DNA of 64,000 nt, taken from Verrucomicrobiota bacterium. GTDB taxonomy: Bacteria; Verrucomicrobiota; Verrucomicrobiia; Opitutales; Opitutaceae. Made by a program: the position numbers and the translations under genes. Below are positions 23,309 through 31,222 of the stretch, one piece after another (the stretch's first letter is position 1; each line of letters starts with the position of its first letter). The notes under the pieces were generated by a model. That model had not been told where the DNA came from. It searched no databases and saw only the letters and a program-made list of their open reading frames with translations. The stretch covers positions 1 to 64,000 of the forward strand of contig JACRKC010000016.1 of the NCBI GenBank assembly GCA_016235555.1. Direction: 5' to 3'.

Positions 23309-25210
23309 TTATTTCTTGCGGGCGCGGTGGAACAGGAAGCCAAACGCGATCACGAGGAGCGGTGAGGCGAGCAGATTGAGCGCGAGGAGCTTGTTCTCGA
23401 GGCGGTCGATGTCTTCGCGGAGGGCGCGGCGGATTTCGCGGCGCTCGCCGCGCATGGTGGCGGACTGTTTCTGGAAGTCCTCGATGGCCTTGGCGACCTC
23501 GGGCGAGGCGACGAGGCGGTTACCCTCGGTCTTCTTGCCTTGGAGTTCGCTGAGCTTGGTTTGCACCTGCTGGAGGCGGGCATCGAGGGCGGTGAGTTTT
23601 TCCTGATATTTTTTCTGGGCCTCGACCTCCATGCTGCGGACGACGGTGAAGGGGCGGAGCGACGTGCCCTTGCCGCGGATCGAGATGAGGTCCTGCGAGC
23701 CGCCGAGGAACTCGATGGTGTTGGAGGCGAGGGCGAGATTGTCGTTGAAAGGCTCGGCGACGGTCTGGCCGAAGAAGTTCATCTTTCGGACGGAATAGTC
23801 GTCGAAGAGCCAGTCGGTGTCGGCGATGACAAAGAGGGTGGAGGTGCCCTTCGACTCGCTGAGAGCCGGGGTCTGGGGTTTGGGGTCTGGGGTCTTGGGC
23901 GCATCCTTCTTGTCGTCAGGCTTGGGTTCGTCTTTCGGCGCACCGTCGGGGAAGGCGGTCTTGAGTTTGCCGGTGACCATGGCCGCGATGGTCTTCTTGC
24001 CGCTGGCGGTGATCTGCTTCGCGACATCGTCGGGTTGGGCGAACTGGAGCATCATGCTCGCGACATCGCCGGCCTGAGCGGACGTTTCGATGAGCGGCGT
24101 GAACGTGCCGGCGGCGCCCGCTTTTTGGGAAATGCTGCCGGACTCGATGAACATCGCGCTGTTGAGCTGCGCGGTGGGGAGGGCCTTGGTGCTGAAGTTG
24201 TTTTTCCGGAGGCTGAGCCAGATCGGATAACGGGCGACGCCACCGCCGCCGGTTTGGACTTGGGTCGCGTTTTCGAGATCGCCGACGACTTTCTGCGGGT
24301 CATAGGTGATGCCGTAGGCGCCGAGGAGCGTGGGGAGATCGGAGGAGACGTTCTGCGGGCCCTGGCCCATCATCATCTGCTGCGGGTTGCTCTGGCGCTT
24401 GAAGTGTTGCGACGCGGGATCGACGGCGAGGAAGACGGGCTTGCCGGCGAGCAGGAACTGGTCGATCGCGAACTGGAGTTTCGGCGACACGTTCTGCGGA
24501 TGGATGACGGCGAGGGCGTCGAGGTTGGCGGGGAGCTCGGTGGCGCTGTCCTCGACCTTGATGATCTGGAAGGACTGCTCGAGTTCGTTGATGATCATCT
24601 GCGACGGCTGCGGCTGGCGGCGCATCATCATCATCATTTGCATCTCCTGCGGGTTGGTGCCCTGGAGCGGGAGGCTGGTGAGGAGGCCGAGCTTGCGCTT
24701 GTCGAGTTGCTGCACGCTGTAGATCAGCTTCGAGAGGTCATACTCGAGGAACTGTTCGCGCTGCGGGGTGAAGGCCGGGATGTTCTTCTGCTGGTCGGCC
24801 TGGATGACGACGAGGCCGAAGAAGAACTGTTCGCCACCCTGCTGCGAGACTTGTGGCGTGAGGCCGGCGGCGGTCGCCTTTTCCTCCTCGGGCGTGTCGG
24901 GGCGCGGGTTGATCACGTTGAGTGTGAGTTTGCCGCGGGAGCCGCGCACGTATTGGCGGAGCATCTCGGAGACGCGCGTGGCGTAGTTCTTGTAGGCGAT
25001 AGGGAGGCCGGTGGCGTCCTTTGAGAAATAGAGGTTGAGCGTGACGGGCTCCTCGATCTTGCCGAGCAGGGCCTTGGTGCCGGCGGAGAGCGAGTAGATG
25101 GATTCAGCGGTCGTGTCGACGCGCGCCGGGATGGACGACGCGAGGTAGTTGACGAGCACGAGGCCGACGAAGAGGAGCGCGATGGCGAGGGCTTTGCTGC
25201 CGAGTTTCAT
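23309..25210 (-). CDS. GldG-like ABC-transporter auxiliary protein
   Basis: The 633-residue protein has an N-terminal membrane segment (LAIALLFVGLVLVNYLASSI), a large periplasmic region (DTTAESIYSLSAGTKALLGKIEEPVTLNLYFS... is the GldG/ABC_transp_aux start) and a C-terminal anchor (LLALNLLASPLLVIAFGFLFHRARKK). A coiled-coil-like stretch (YQEKLTALDARLQQVQTKLSELQ) precedes the anchor. Homologues work with GldA/GldF in gliding bacteria, but this operon type also occurs in non-gliders, so motility is not implied. A repeat-derived peptide (KTPDPKPQTPALSESKG, about 437-454) is inserted in a linker. Confidence 0.88.
   Translation of the reverse strand: MKLGSKALAIALLFVGLVLVNYLASSIPARVDTTAESIYSLSAGTKALLGKIEEPVTLNLYFSKDATGLPIAYKNYATRVSEMLRQYVRGSRGKLTLNVINPRPDTPEEEKATAAGLTPQVSQQGGEQFFFGLVVIQADQQKNIPAFTPQREQFLEYDLSKLIYSVQQLDKRKLGLLTSLPLQGTNPQEMQMMMMMRRQPQPSQMIINELEQSFQIIKVEDSATELPANLDALAVIHPQNVSPKLQFAIDQFLLAGKPVFLAVDPASQHFKRQSNPQQMMMGQGPQNVSSDLPTLLGAYGITYDPQKVVGDLENATQVQTGGGGVARYPIWLSLRKNNFSTKALPTAQLNSAMFIESGSISQKAGAAGTFTPLIETSAQAGDVASMMLQFAQPDDVAKQITASGKKTIAAMVTGKLKTAFPDGAPKDEPKPDDKKDAPKTPDPKPQTPALSESKGTSTLFVIADTDWLFDDYSVRKMNFFGQTVAEPFNDNLALASNTIEFLGGSQDLISIRGKGTSLRPFTVVRSMEVEAQKKYQEKLTALDARLQQVQTKLSELQGKKTEGNRLVASPEVAKAIEDFQKQSATMRGERREIRRALREDIDRLENKLLALNLLASPLLVIAFGFLFHRARKK
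23850..23901 (-). repeat. In-gene GGTCTGGGG tract encoding TPDPKPQTP
   Basis: GGGGTCTGGGGTTTGGGGTC units are repeated within the GldG-like gene without breaking the frame. The same unit is found in icd at 47541-47567. The adjacent CTTCGACTCGCT is the start of the VATSASES core in reverse. Confidence 0.7.
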
Positions 25211-25276
25211 CGTGAGAAGTTGAGAGCTGAGAGTTGTGAGTTGAGGGTCGGAATCGCCTGCAAGCAGGCTCCTACC
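25211..25276. repeat. GAGAGTTGAG tract plus GCCTGCAAGCAGGC hairpin
   Basis: The gap between the permease and the GldG-like gene holds AGTTGAGAGCTGAGAG-type units (as inside lpdA) and then AATCGCCTGCAAGCAGGCTCCTAC, also present at 26049-26071. The permease stop lies inside its right end. Confidence 0.75.
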
Positions 25277-25997
25277 GCTCGAGGACGACGACGTTGAGGA
25301 AGAGCGTGAAGCCCATCAGCGACAGGAAGAACACGACGTCCTTGGGGTCGATGATGCCTTTGGTGAAGGCGTCGAAGTGGGTGATAAAGGAGAAGTTCGC
25401 CACGGCGTCGGCGACGAAGAGCGGGAAGTTGGCTTCGAGGAGAGCGGTGAAGCTGCTGAAACCGGTGAACAGGATAAGCGCGCAGGCGCCGAGGCTGAGC
25501 ACGAAGCTGATGACCTGGTTCTTGGTCATCGCCGAGGTGAGCGAGCAGACGCCGAGGTAGGCGCCGCCCATCAAAATCGCGCCGAGGTAGGTTGTGAACA
25601 CGACGCCCCAGTCCGGTGAGCCGAGGTAGGCGATGGTCGCGGCCATCGGGAAACTGAGCAAAATGGCGAGCGTGAGGAACGCCCAGCCGGCCAGGAATTT
25701 TCCGAGCACGGCCTCAAGCGTCGTCACGGGGAGCGTGAAGAGCAGTTCGACGGTGCCGGAGCGTTTTTCTTCGGACCAGAGGCGCATGCCGACGGCCGGC
25801 ACGAGGAACATGAAGAGCCACGGGAAGAACACGAAGTAGCTCTCCAGCCCGGCGACGCCGGCGCGGAAGAAGCCGCCGTAGCGCGAGAAGGCGAGCGACA
25901 CGGAGATCACGAGGAACGCGACAAGGAACACGTAGGCCACCGGTGCGCGGAAGTAGCCGAAGAACTCGCGTTTGAAGAGGGGACCGATCTGTTTCAT
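25272..25997 (-). CDS. ABC-2 type permease (GldF-like)
   Basis: The 241-residue protein has six hydrophobic segments, beginning IGPLFKREFFGYFRAPVAYVFLVAFLVISVSLAF and including the typical MRLWSEEKRSGTVELLFTLPVTTLEAVLGKFLAGW loop of GldF/NosY-like permeases. It pairs with the ATPase encoded upstream and the GldG-like protein downstream. I start at the ATG at 25995-25997. Exported substrate unknown. Confidence 0.92.
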   Translation of the reverse strand: MKQIGPLFKREFFGYFRAPVAYVFLVAFLVISVSLAFSRYGGFFRAGVAGLESYFVFFPWLFMFLVPAVGMRLWSEEKRSGTVELLFTLPVTTLEAVLGKFLAGWAFLTLAILLSFPMAATIAYLGSPDWGVVFTTYLGAILMGGAYLGVCSLTSAMTKNQVISFVLSLGACALILFTGFSSFTALLEANFPLFVADAVANFSFITHFDAFTKGIIDPKDVVFFLSLMGFTLFLNVVVLER

Positions 25998-26015
25998 GGA
26001 AATGGTGGGAGGCAG

Positions 26016-26071
26016 GTAGGAGCGAGCTTGCTCGCGATGGCTGGAGGAATCGCCTGCAAGCAGGCTCCTAC
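26016..26071. repeat. GTAGGAGCGAGCTTGCTCGC...GCAGGCTCCTAC palindrome
   Basis: The outer ends GTAGGAGC and GCTCCTAC are complementary, with inner hairpins GCGAGCTTGCTCGC and GCCTGCAAGCAGGC. It lies between the ATPase and permease genes. A shortened relative (CTACAGGAGCAAGCTCCG) is at 3754-3771. Confidence 0.8.
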
Positions 26072-26082
26072 AAAATGCGATT

Positions 26083-26805
26083 TTAGATGTCGCCGCGGGT
26101 GAGGGAGCGGAAGATTTCGTCGAGGCGGGCGCCGGGCTGGCGGGCACGGAAGGCGGCGGGCGTCTCGTCGACGACGACCTTGCCCTGCGAGATGATGATG
26201 ACCCGCGTGCAGATGGCTTCGACTTCCTCGAGAATGTGGGTCGAGAGCACGATGGTTTTTTCCACAGCCATGCTCTTGATGAGGGCCCGGATCTCGTTCT
26301 TTTGATTGGGGTCGAGGCCGTCGGTGGGCTCGTCGAGGATGAGCGCGGGCGGATCGTGGAGGATGGCCTGGGCGACGCCGACGCGCTGTTTGAAGCCCTT
26401 CGAGAGGGTTTCAATCGTCTGCCGGCGCACGGGAGAGAGGTGGGTGAGGCCGATGGCGCGGTCGACCTGGGCAGCCTTGGCCTCCTTGGAGGTGAAGCCG
26501 CGGACCTCGGCGATGAAGCCGAGGAATTCCTCGACCGTCATCTCGGGGTAGGCGGGGGCGCTCTCGGGCAGGTAGCCGAGCTTGCGCTTCACGGCGACGG
26601 GATCGGCGGTGACGTCGATGCCATCCACGGTGGCGCTGCCGGCGGTCGGGCGCAGGAAGCCGGTGATCATCTTCATCGTGGTGGACTTGCCGGCGCCGTT
26701 GGGGCCGAGGAAGCCGAGGATGTCACCGCGCTTGACGGAGAACGAGACACCGTCGACCGCGCGTTTGGCGCCGTAGGTTTTAACCAGGCCTTTTACTTCG
26801 ATCAT
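26083..26805 (-). CDS. ABC-transporter ATPase (GldA-like)
   Basis: The 240-residue nucleotide-binding subunit has Walker A GPNGAGKST, a Q-loop region GYLPESAPAYPEMTVEEFL, the signature LSKGFKQRVG, Walker B ALILDEPTDGLDPNQ and the H-loop STHILEEVEAI. It powers the GldF-like permease and is the first gene of the four-gene operon. A long gap and repeat separate it from the next upstream gene, so the operon promoter is probably in 26806-26961, but no element is clear. Confidence 0.94.
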   Translation of the reverse strand: MIEVKGLVKTYGAKRAVDGVSFSVKRGDILGFLGPNGAGKSTTMKMITGFLRPTAGSATVDGIDVTADPVAVKRKLGYLPESAPAYPEMTVEEFLGFIAEVRGFTSKEAKAAQVDRAIGLTHLSPVRRQTIETLSKGFKQRVGVAQAILHDPPALILDEPTDGLDPNQKNEIRALIKSMAVEKTIVLSTHILEEVEAICTRVIIISQGKVVVDETPAAFRARQPGARLDEIFRSLTRGDI

Positions 26806-26961
26806 GGGAGGTTGGAAAGCGGGAGGGACGAAAACGACAGGGTTCGGTTTCGGTGGCGAGTGGGATTTTGCTCAGAAGCGAAAGTTCCGGGTAAAAAAAT
26901 GCTCTGAGCCCGGCGGCAAGTAAAAAGTTGCCGAGGCGATCGAGGCGGGAGCGCGGGCCGC

Positions 26962-27201
26962 TCAGCGGCCGTCGAGCTTCTGGCGGACAACCAGCCAGAG
27001 CACCGCGGCGATGATGAGGTCGCCGGCGGCAATCAAGGCGCGCAGGAAGAAGGGAATCTTCGGGATGGGCAGTGCGACGAGGGCGAGGGCGCAGAGCACC
27101 AGCAGGCTGACGGCGAAATAAAGCGAGGATTTCTGCCGGGCCTGGAGCTCACGCAGGCGGGCCTCGTCGGGCGGCGGGGAGGCGGGGGCGGGTTCACTCA
27201 T
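26962..27201 (-). CDS. Small membrane protein
   Basis: The 79-residue protein has a Pro-rich acidic N-terminus, a short charged helix (DEARLRELQARQKSS) and two hydrophobic segments (LYFAVSLLVLCALALVALPI and FFLRALIAAGDLIIAAVLWLVV). No family is recognised. It starts 9 bp after the cupin gene stop in the same direction, so the two could be one unit. Confidence 0.65.
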   Translation of the reverse strand: MSEPAPASPPPDEARLRELQARQKSSLYFAVSLLVLCALALVALPIPKIPFFLRALIAAGDLIIAAVLWLVVRQKLDGR

Positions 27202-27210
27202 TCGGAATAG

Positions 27211-27531
27211 TCAACGGTAGTCATCGCGGGCGGGAGAGAACACGTCGAGAATGCGGCAGGCCGTCAATGCCCGGCAACCGTGGGGTGTGCCGCCGGGGAT
27301 CACGGCGCATTGGCCGGGCTCCAGCAGCCGGGTTTCGTCGCCGACCGTGAATTCGACGCGGCCGGAAAGCAGGTAGGAAAACTGATCGTGCGGGTGCTGG
27401 TGCATGGGCAGGACCGTGCCCGCGGCCACCTCGACGTCGCCGAGGGTGATTTTCTCCATGTGCGCGTAGTGACCGGTGATGCCGGGGAGGATGGTTTTGG
27501 CGGGGAGCGTGGCGTAGGTGACGAAGGGCAT
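27211..27531 (-). CDS. Small cupin-domain protein
   Basis: The 106-residue cytoplasmic single-domain cupin has motif 1 VLPMHQHPHDQFSYLLSGRVEF (metal His/His/Gln-Glu type) and motif 2 LEPGQCAVIPGGTPHGCRAL. These proteins bind a metal and small ligands; many are of unknown use. I chose the ATG at 27529-27531, 35 bp after the histidine-kinase stop. Co-transcription with the kinase gene is possible. Confidence 0.85.
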   Translation of the reverse strand: MPFVTYATLPAKTILPGITGHYAHMEKITLGDVEVAAGTVLPMHQHPHDQFSYLLSGRVEFTVGDETRLLEPGQCAVIPGGTPHGCRALTACRILDVFSPARDDYR

Positions 27532-27565
27532 GGCGCGAGGCTTGGCGCTGGCAATGATGGCGGGC

Positions 27566-29293
27566 TCAGACCAAGGGCAGGGTGAGGCGCATCGTGGTGC
27601 CGGCGGGGCTGGTGGTGAGCACGTGGATGTCGCCGTGGTGGGACAGGAGAATGCGTTTCGCGATCGCGAGGCCGAGGCCGGTGCCGTCGGGACGGCCGGA
27701 GAGGAAGGAATCGAAGACGCGGTCGCGGATTTTTTCGGGAATGCCGGTGCCGTTGTCGGCGAGGTCGAGCCAGACGACCCGGGCACCGTCGCGTTCGCCG
27801 GGCGTGGCGGTGATGGCAATGTTGCCGCCGTCGGGCATGGCTTGCGTGGAGTTGATCAGGAGGTTGAGGAGGACCTGCTGGAGCTGGCCCTTGTGCGCCT
27901 CGACGACGAAGGGGTGCGCGGGCGGATCGAACCGGAGCGTGACCTTGCTCTGGGCGAGCTTGAGGCGGACGAGCACGAGGGTGTCTTCGACGATGTCGGC
28001 GAGCGCCCAGCGCGAATGGAGGCTGGTCGGGGCCTTGGCGAAACCGAGCACGCGGGTGACGATGGATTCGAGCTGGTCGAGTTTTTCGCCGATCACGCGC
28101 ATGTCGGTGCGGCGGGGATCGTCGGTGGCGAAGTCGAGGCCGAGGCCGCCGTGGAGGAGTTTGAGGACGGTGAGGGGATTGCGGATTTCGTGGGCGATTT
28201 CGGCGGCGAGGAGGCCGAGGGTGGTGAGGCGCTCGTTTTTGCGCAGCGTGTCTTCGCTCTGAAACACGCGGGAGTAGAGGCGGGCGTTTTCGAGGGCGAC
28301 GGCGCCGAGGCTGGCGAGGGTGGAGCAGAGGCGTTTCTCGTCGTTGTCGAAGCGGCGCAACCGATCGGTGAAGACGGCGAGCACGCAGAGCACCTCGCCT
28401 TCGAAGAGCAAGGGCGTGGCCAGGAGGGAGCGGAGTGCGGGGTCGCGCGGGAGGTCGGCGAGTTCGGCGTATTCGGGTGCCTGCACGTCGAGGTAGGCGA
28501 CCTGGCGGCGGGTGTTGATGGCGGCGGCGAGCAGGCAGTTGTCGAGCGGGAGCGGATCGGACGGCGGGGCCGCGGTGCCGGCGCTGGCGACGAACGCGCA
28601 GCGGAGCGTGCGGGCGGCGGCGTCGTGCAGATACAGCGCGCAGGTGCGGGCGCGGAGCAGGTCGCCCGCGGCGTGGGTGAGGGTGTCGAAGAGCTCGTAT
28701 TGCTCGAGCTTGGTGACGAGCGACTGGCCGGCGGTGATGAGGGATTCGAGCTGGCGGGCCTTGTCCTTGAGGCGGGAGAGCTGCCACAGGCGCTGCAGGA
28801 CGAGGGCGGACTCGGCGGCGAGTTGTTCGAGGAGGGCGAGGTCGTCGTGGACGAAGCCGCCGGTGCGGTCGCTTTCGAGATCGATGATGCCGATGATCTG
28901 CTCGCCCTCCATGATCGGCGCGGCCATCTCGCATCGGGCGGCGGGGCGCACGGCGATGTAGCGCGGCTCGGTGGCGACGTCGGGCACGAGGAGCGGGCGG
29001 CGGTTGAGCACGCACCAGCCGGTGATGCCGTGACCGAGGCGGAGGCCGTCGTCGGCCATGGCGGCGCGGAGGTTGTCGGTCGCGACCTCGGTGCGGAGGT
29101 GGCTCGTGTCGGGATCGACGAGGGCGACGGACGCGGCGTCGGCGTGAAAGGTGTCGACGACGAGGTGGAGAATCGCGGTCAGCGCGGCGTGGGGATCGTC
29201 GAGGTGCGTGGCCAGCGCGGCAATGCGGTGCAACGCGATGAGGCGGCGCGAATCGACCCGTTCGACGTGCTCAGGGCAGGTGGACGCGGACAT
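27566..29293 (-). CDS. Cytoplasmic histidine kinase with two GAF domains
   Basis: The 575-residue protein has GAF 1 at about 20-170 (with GITGWCVLNRRPLLVPDVATEPRY), GAF 2 at about 195-340 (LLATPLLFEGEVLCVLAVF), a HisKA dimerisation helix with phospho-acceptor His368 in AEIAHEIRNPL, and a HATPase domain with N-box LLINSTQAM, G1 DNGTGIP and G2 GTGLGLAI. No membrane segment is present, so it senses an internal signal. No response regulator is beside it, so its partner is elsewhere. The ATG at 29291-29293 begins a short tail before GAF 1. Confidence 0.92.
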   Translation of the reverse strand: MSASTCPEHVERVDSRRLIALHRIAALATHLDDPHAALTAILHLVVDTFHADAASVALVDPDTSHLRTEVATDNLRAAMADDGLRLGHGITGWCVLNRRPLLVPDVATEPRYIAVRPAARCEMAAPIMEGEQIIGIIDLESDRTGGFVHDDLALLEQLAAESALVLQRLWQLSRLKDKARQLESLITAGQSLVTKLEQYELFDTLTHAAGDLLRARTCALYLHDAAARTLRCAFVASAGTAAPPSDPLPLDNCLLAAAINTRRQVAYLDVQAPEYAELADLPRDPALRSLLATPLLFEGEVLCVLAVFTDRLRRFDNDEKRLCSTLASLGAVALENARLYSRVFQSEDTLRKNERLTTLGLLAAEIAHEIRNPLTVLKLLHGGLGLDFATDDPRRTDMRVIGEKLDQLESIVTRVLGFAKAPTSLHSRWALADIVEDTLVLVRLKLAQSKVTLRFDPPAHPFVVEAHKGQLQQVLLNLLINSTQAMPDGGNIAITATPGERDGARVVWLDLADNGTGIPEKIRDRVFDSFLSGRPDGTGLGLAIAKRILLSHHGDIHVLTTSPAGTTMRLTLPLV

Positions 29294-29360
29294 GGCGGGC
29301 GAATGTGAACGGGCACGGTCACGCGGAACAACCTGAAATCGTCGGGGTGGCGGACGAGGG

Positions 29361-29475
29361 GGGGGCTCAAACTGAGGTCAGTTCTCGAATGCCTCGGTTG
29401 TAGCGGCGGTCTATGACCGCCGGCGTTGCGCCAAGGGGATTCGTTCGGCGGTCATAGACCGCCGCTACAACCAAG
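29361..29475 (-). mobile_element. MITE-like element with TCTATGACCGCC hairpin, copy 1 (partly decayed)
   Basis: This is the reverse-orientation relative of 46064-46204. It keeps the end GGGCTCAAACTGAGGTCAG, the CTCGAATGCCTCGG block and the long hairpin GTAGCGGCGGTCTATGACCG with its complement. The right terminal repeat is lost or diverged. It lies in the 308-bp gap upstream of the histidine kinase. Confidence 0.8.
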
Positions 29476-29485
29476 GCCTCTGTTT

Positions 29486-29549
29486 ACTCTCTCGGGCTTC
29501 ACGCCCGACATGTTTGCGTCGGCGAATGGTGGCGGGGGTGAACCCCGAC
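29486..29549. repeat. GGGCTTCACGCCCGACAT...GGGGGTGAACCCCGAC repeat
   Basis: Two hairpins (CGGGCTTCACGCCCG and CGGGGGTGAACCCCG) enclose a short spacer. The same design is seen at 57275-57332 (GGGCTTTACGCCC and GGGGATAAACCCC). The remaining gap to the sulfatase stop shows nothing. Confidence 0.75.
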
Positions 29550-29601
29550 CGACCGACGAGTGCCACTGAAACGAGGCGGGACGCCTCGTCCACGACTGCG
29601 G

Positions 29602-31113
29602 CTATGGCTTCGGCAGGGCGCCGCGCCAGCCGGCTTTCCACTGGGTCATCAGTTTTTCGACGAGGGCGGCGTTTTCGGGGCGCTTGGCGATGTTCTGGTT
29701 TTCCTGCGGGTCGGTCTGGTGGTCGTAGAGTTCGATGGCATCGACTTTCGTGTGGTCGTTGCGGGCAACCCAGACGACGAAGCGGTAGCGCTCGGTGCGC
29801 ATGGCGTAACCCATGAGTTGTTCGCCAAGCGTGGTGCCGGTGCCGGGGCGCGGGTATTGGCTGAACGCGGCGGTCTTCCAGGCGCGGGCGGGATTTTCGA
29901 GGAGTGGCTTGAAGCTCAGGCCTTCGAGGTGGGCGGGGAGCGGGAGGCCGGCGAGGTCGGCGAGCGTCGGGTAGATGTCGACGAATTCGACGAGGCCATT
30001 GGTCCTGGCGCCGGCGTGCTTCATGCCGGGCACGGAGAGGAGGAGGGCGGTGTTGGTGTCGTTTTCGCAATTGGTGTGTTTGCACCACGCGTCGTGCTCG
30101 CCGAGTTTCCAGCCGTGATCGCCCCAGAGGATCACGATGGTGTTTTTGCGGAGGTCGAGGCGGTCGAGTTCGTCGAGGAGTTTGCCGACCTGCGCGTCCA
30201 TGTAGGAGATGGCGGCGTAGTAGCCGTGCTTGAGCTGGCGGGCGAGGCCGTCGGAGATGTGGCCTTCGGGGATGCCGTAGTAGGCGCGCATCTCGCCGCC
30301 GGGCTGGATGACGTAGTCGGGGGCGTCTTTCGGGCGGTAGGGATTGGGGGCGAGTTGGATTTTCGCGGGGTCGTAGAGGTCCCAGTATTTCTTCGGTGAG
30401 ATGAAGGGGAGGTGCGGTTTGACGAAGCCGACGGCGAGGAAGAACGGCTCTTTCTTTTTGGAGATGTCGCGCAGGGTGGAGAGCGCGAGGTCGGCGACCT
30501 TGCCGTCCTGGTAGAAGTTGTCGTCGACCTCACCGGCTTCGAAGGCGGGGCCGCGGGAGTTGCGCGGGGTCGCGGCTTTGGCGGCTCCCTTTTTGCCGCC
30601 TTTCTTTTTTCCGGCGGGGACGGCGTCGGGCTCGGTGGCGATGTTGCGCGAGTTGAGCGCGATGTTTTCCGGGCGGGCGTAGGCGGGCGCGCGGGGCGTC
30701 TGCCACGGCACGGACCAGGTGGCTTCGTCGTCGTAGCCGCCGTGGTAGATCTTGCCCATGCCCTGGACGAAGTAGCCGTTGTTTTTGAAGTGCTGGCCGA
30801 GGGTGACGACGTGCGGGAGCGCGGTGCGGAAATGCGTGACGAGGTCCCAGACCTTGGTGGTGTCAGGGCGCGTGCCGGTCATGAGGCTCGAGCGCGTGGG
30901 CGAGCAGACGGCTTGCTGGCAATAGGAGCGGTTGAACGTGAGGCCGGACTTCGCGAGGCGGTCGAGGTTGGGGCTCTTCACGTAGGTCGCGCCGTAGGCG
31001 CCGAATTCGGGGCGCAGATCGTCGACGGCGATGAAGAGGATGTTGGGGCGCTCGGCGGCCCGGAGGAGCGGAAGCGCGAGCGCAAGTGTGGCGAGGCGAA
31101 GCACGGTTTTCAT
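29602..31113 (-). CDS. Secreted type I sulfatase (iduronate-2-sulfatase-like)
   Basis: The 503-residue protein has a signal peptide (MKTVLRLATLALALPLLRAA) and then the alkaline-phosphatase-fold sulfatase core. IAVDDLRPEFG supplies the metal Asp pair. The formylglycine motif is C70-S-P-T-R in QQAVCSPTRSSLMTG. Later WGDHGWKLGEHDAWCKHTN has the Asp/His metal and acid residues. The order and DDLRPE signature suit the S1_7-like iduronate-sulfatase group. It is likely periplasmic and needs a sulfatase-maturing enzyme not found in this window. It is followed upstream by a TonB receptor and a second sulfatase. Confidence 0.92.
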   Translation of the reverse strand: MKTVLRLATLALALPLLRAAERPNILFIAVDDLRPEFGAYGATYVKSPNLDRLAKSGLTFNRSYCQQAVCSPTRSSLMTGTRPDTTKVWDLVTHFRTALPHVVTLGQHFKNNGYFVQGMGKIYHGGYDDEATWSVPWQTPRAPAYARPENIALNSRNIATEPDAVPAGKKKGGKKGAAKAATPRNSRGPAFEAGEVDDNFYQDGKVADLALSTLRDISKKKEPFFLAVGFVKPHLPFISPKKYWDLYDPAKIQLAPNPYRPKDAPDYVIQPGGEMRAYYGIPEGHISDGLARQLKHGYYAAISYMDAQVGKLLDELDRLDLRKNTIVILWGDHGWKLGEHDAWCKHTNCENDTNTALLLSVPGMKHAGARTNGLVEFVDIYPTLADLAGLPLPAHLEGLSFKPLLENPARAWKTAAFSQYPRPGTGTTLGEQLMGYAMRTERYRFVVWVARNDHTKVDAIELYDHQTDPQENQNIAKRPENAALVEKLMTQWKAGWRGALPKP

Positions 31114-31222
31114 GGGAGACGAGGAGGCAGCTGAAGATCATTGGAGACGAGCGGGAGGCTGGTAGCGGTTACCAGTTCTTCCTGCGCCCGGCACGGCGAT
31201 GGAGCCGCGCGCGGAACCGCGA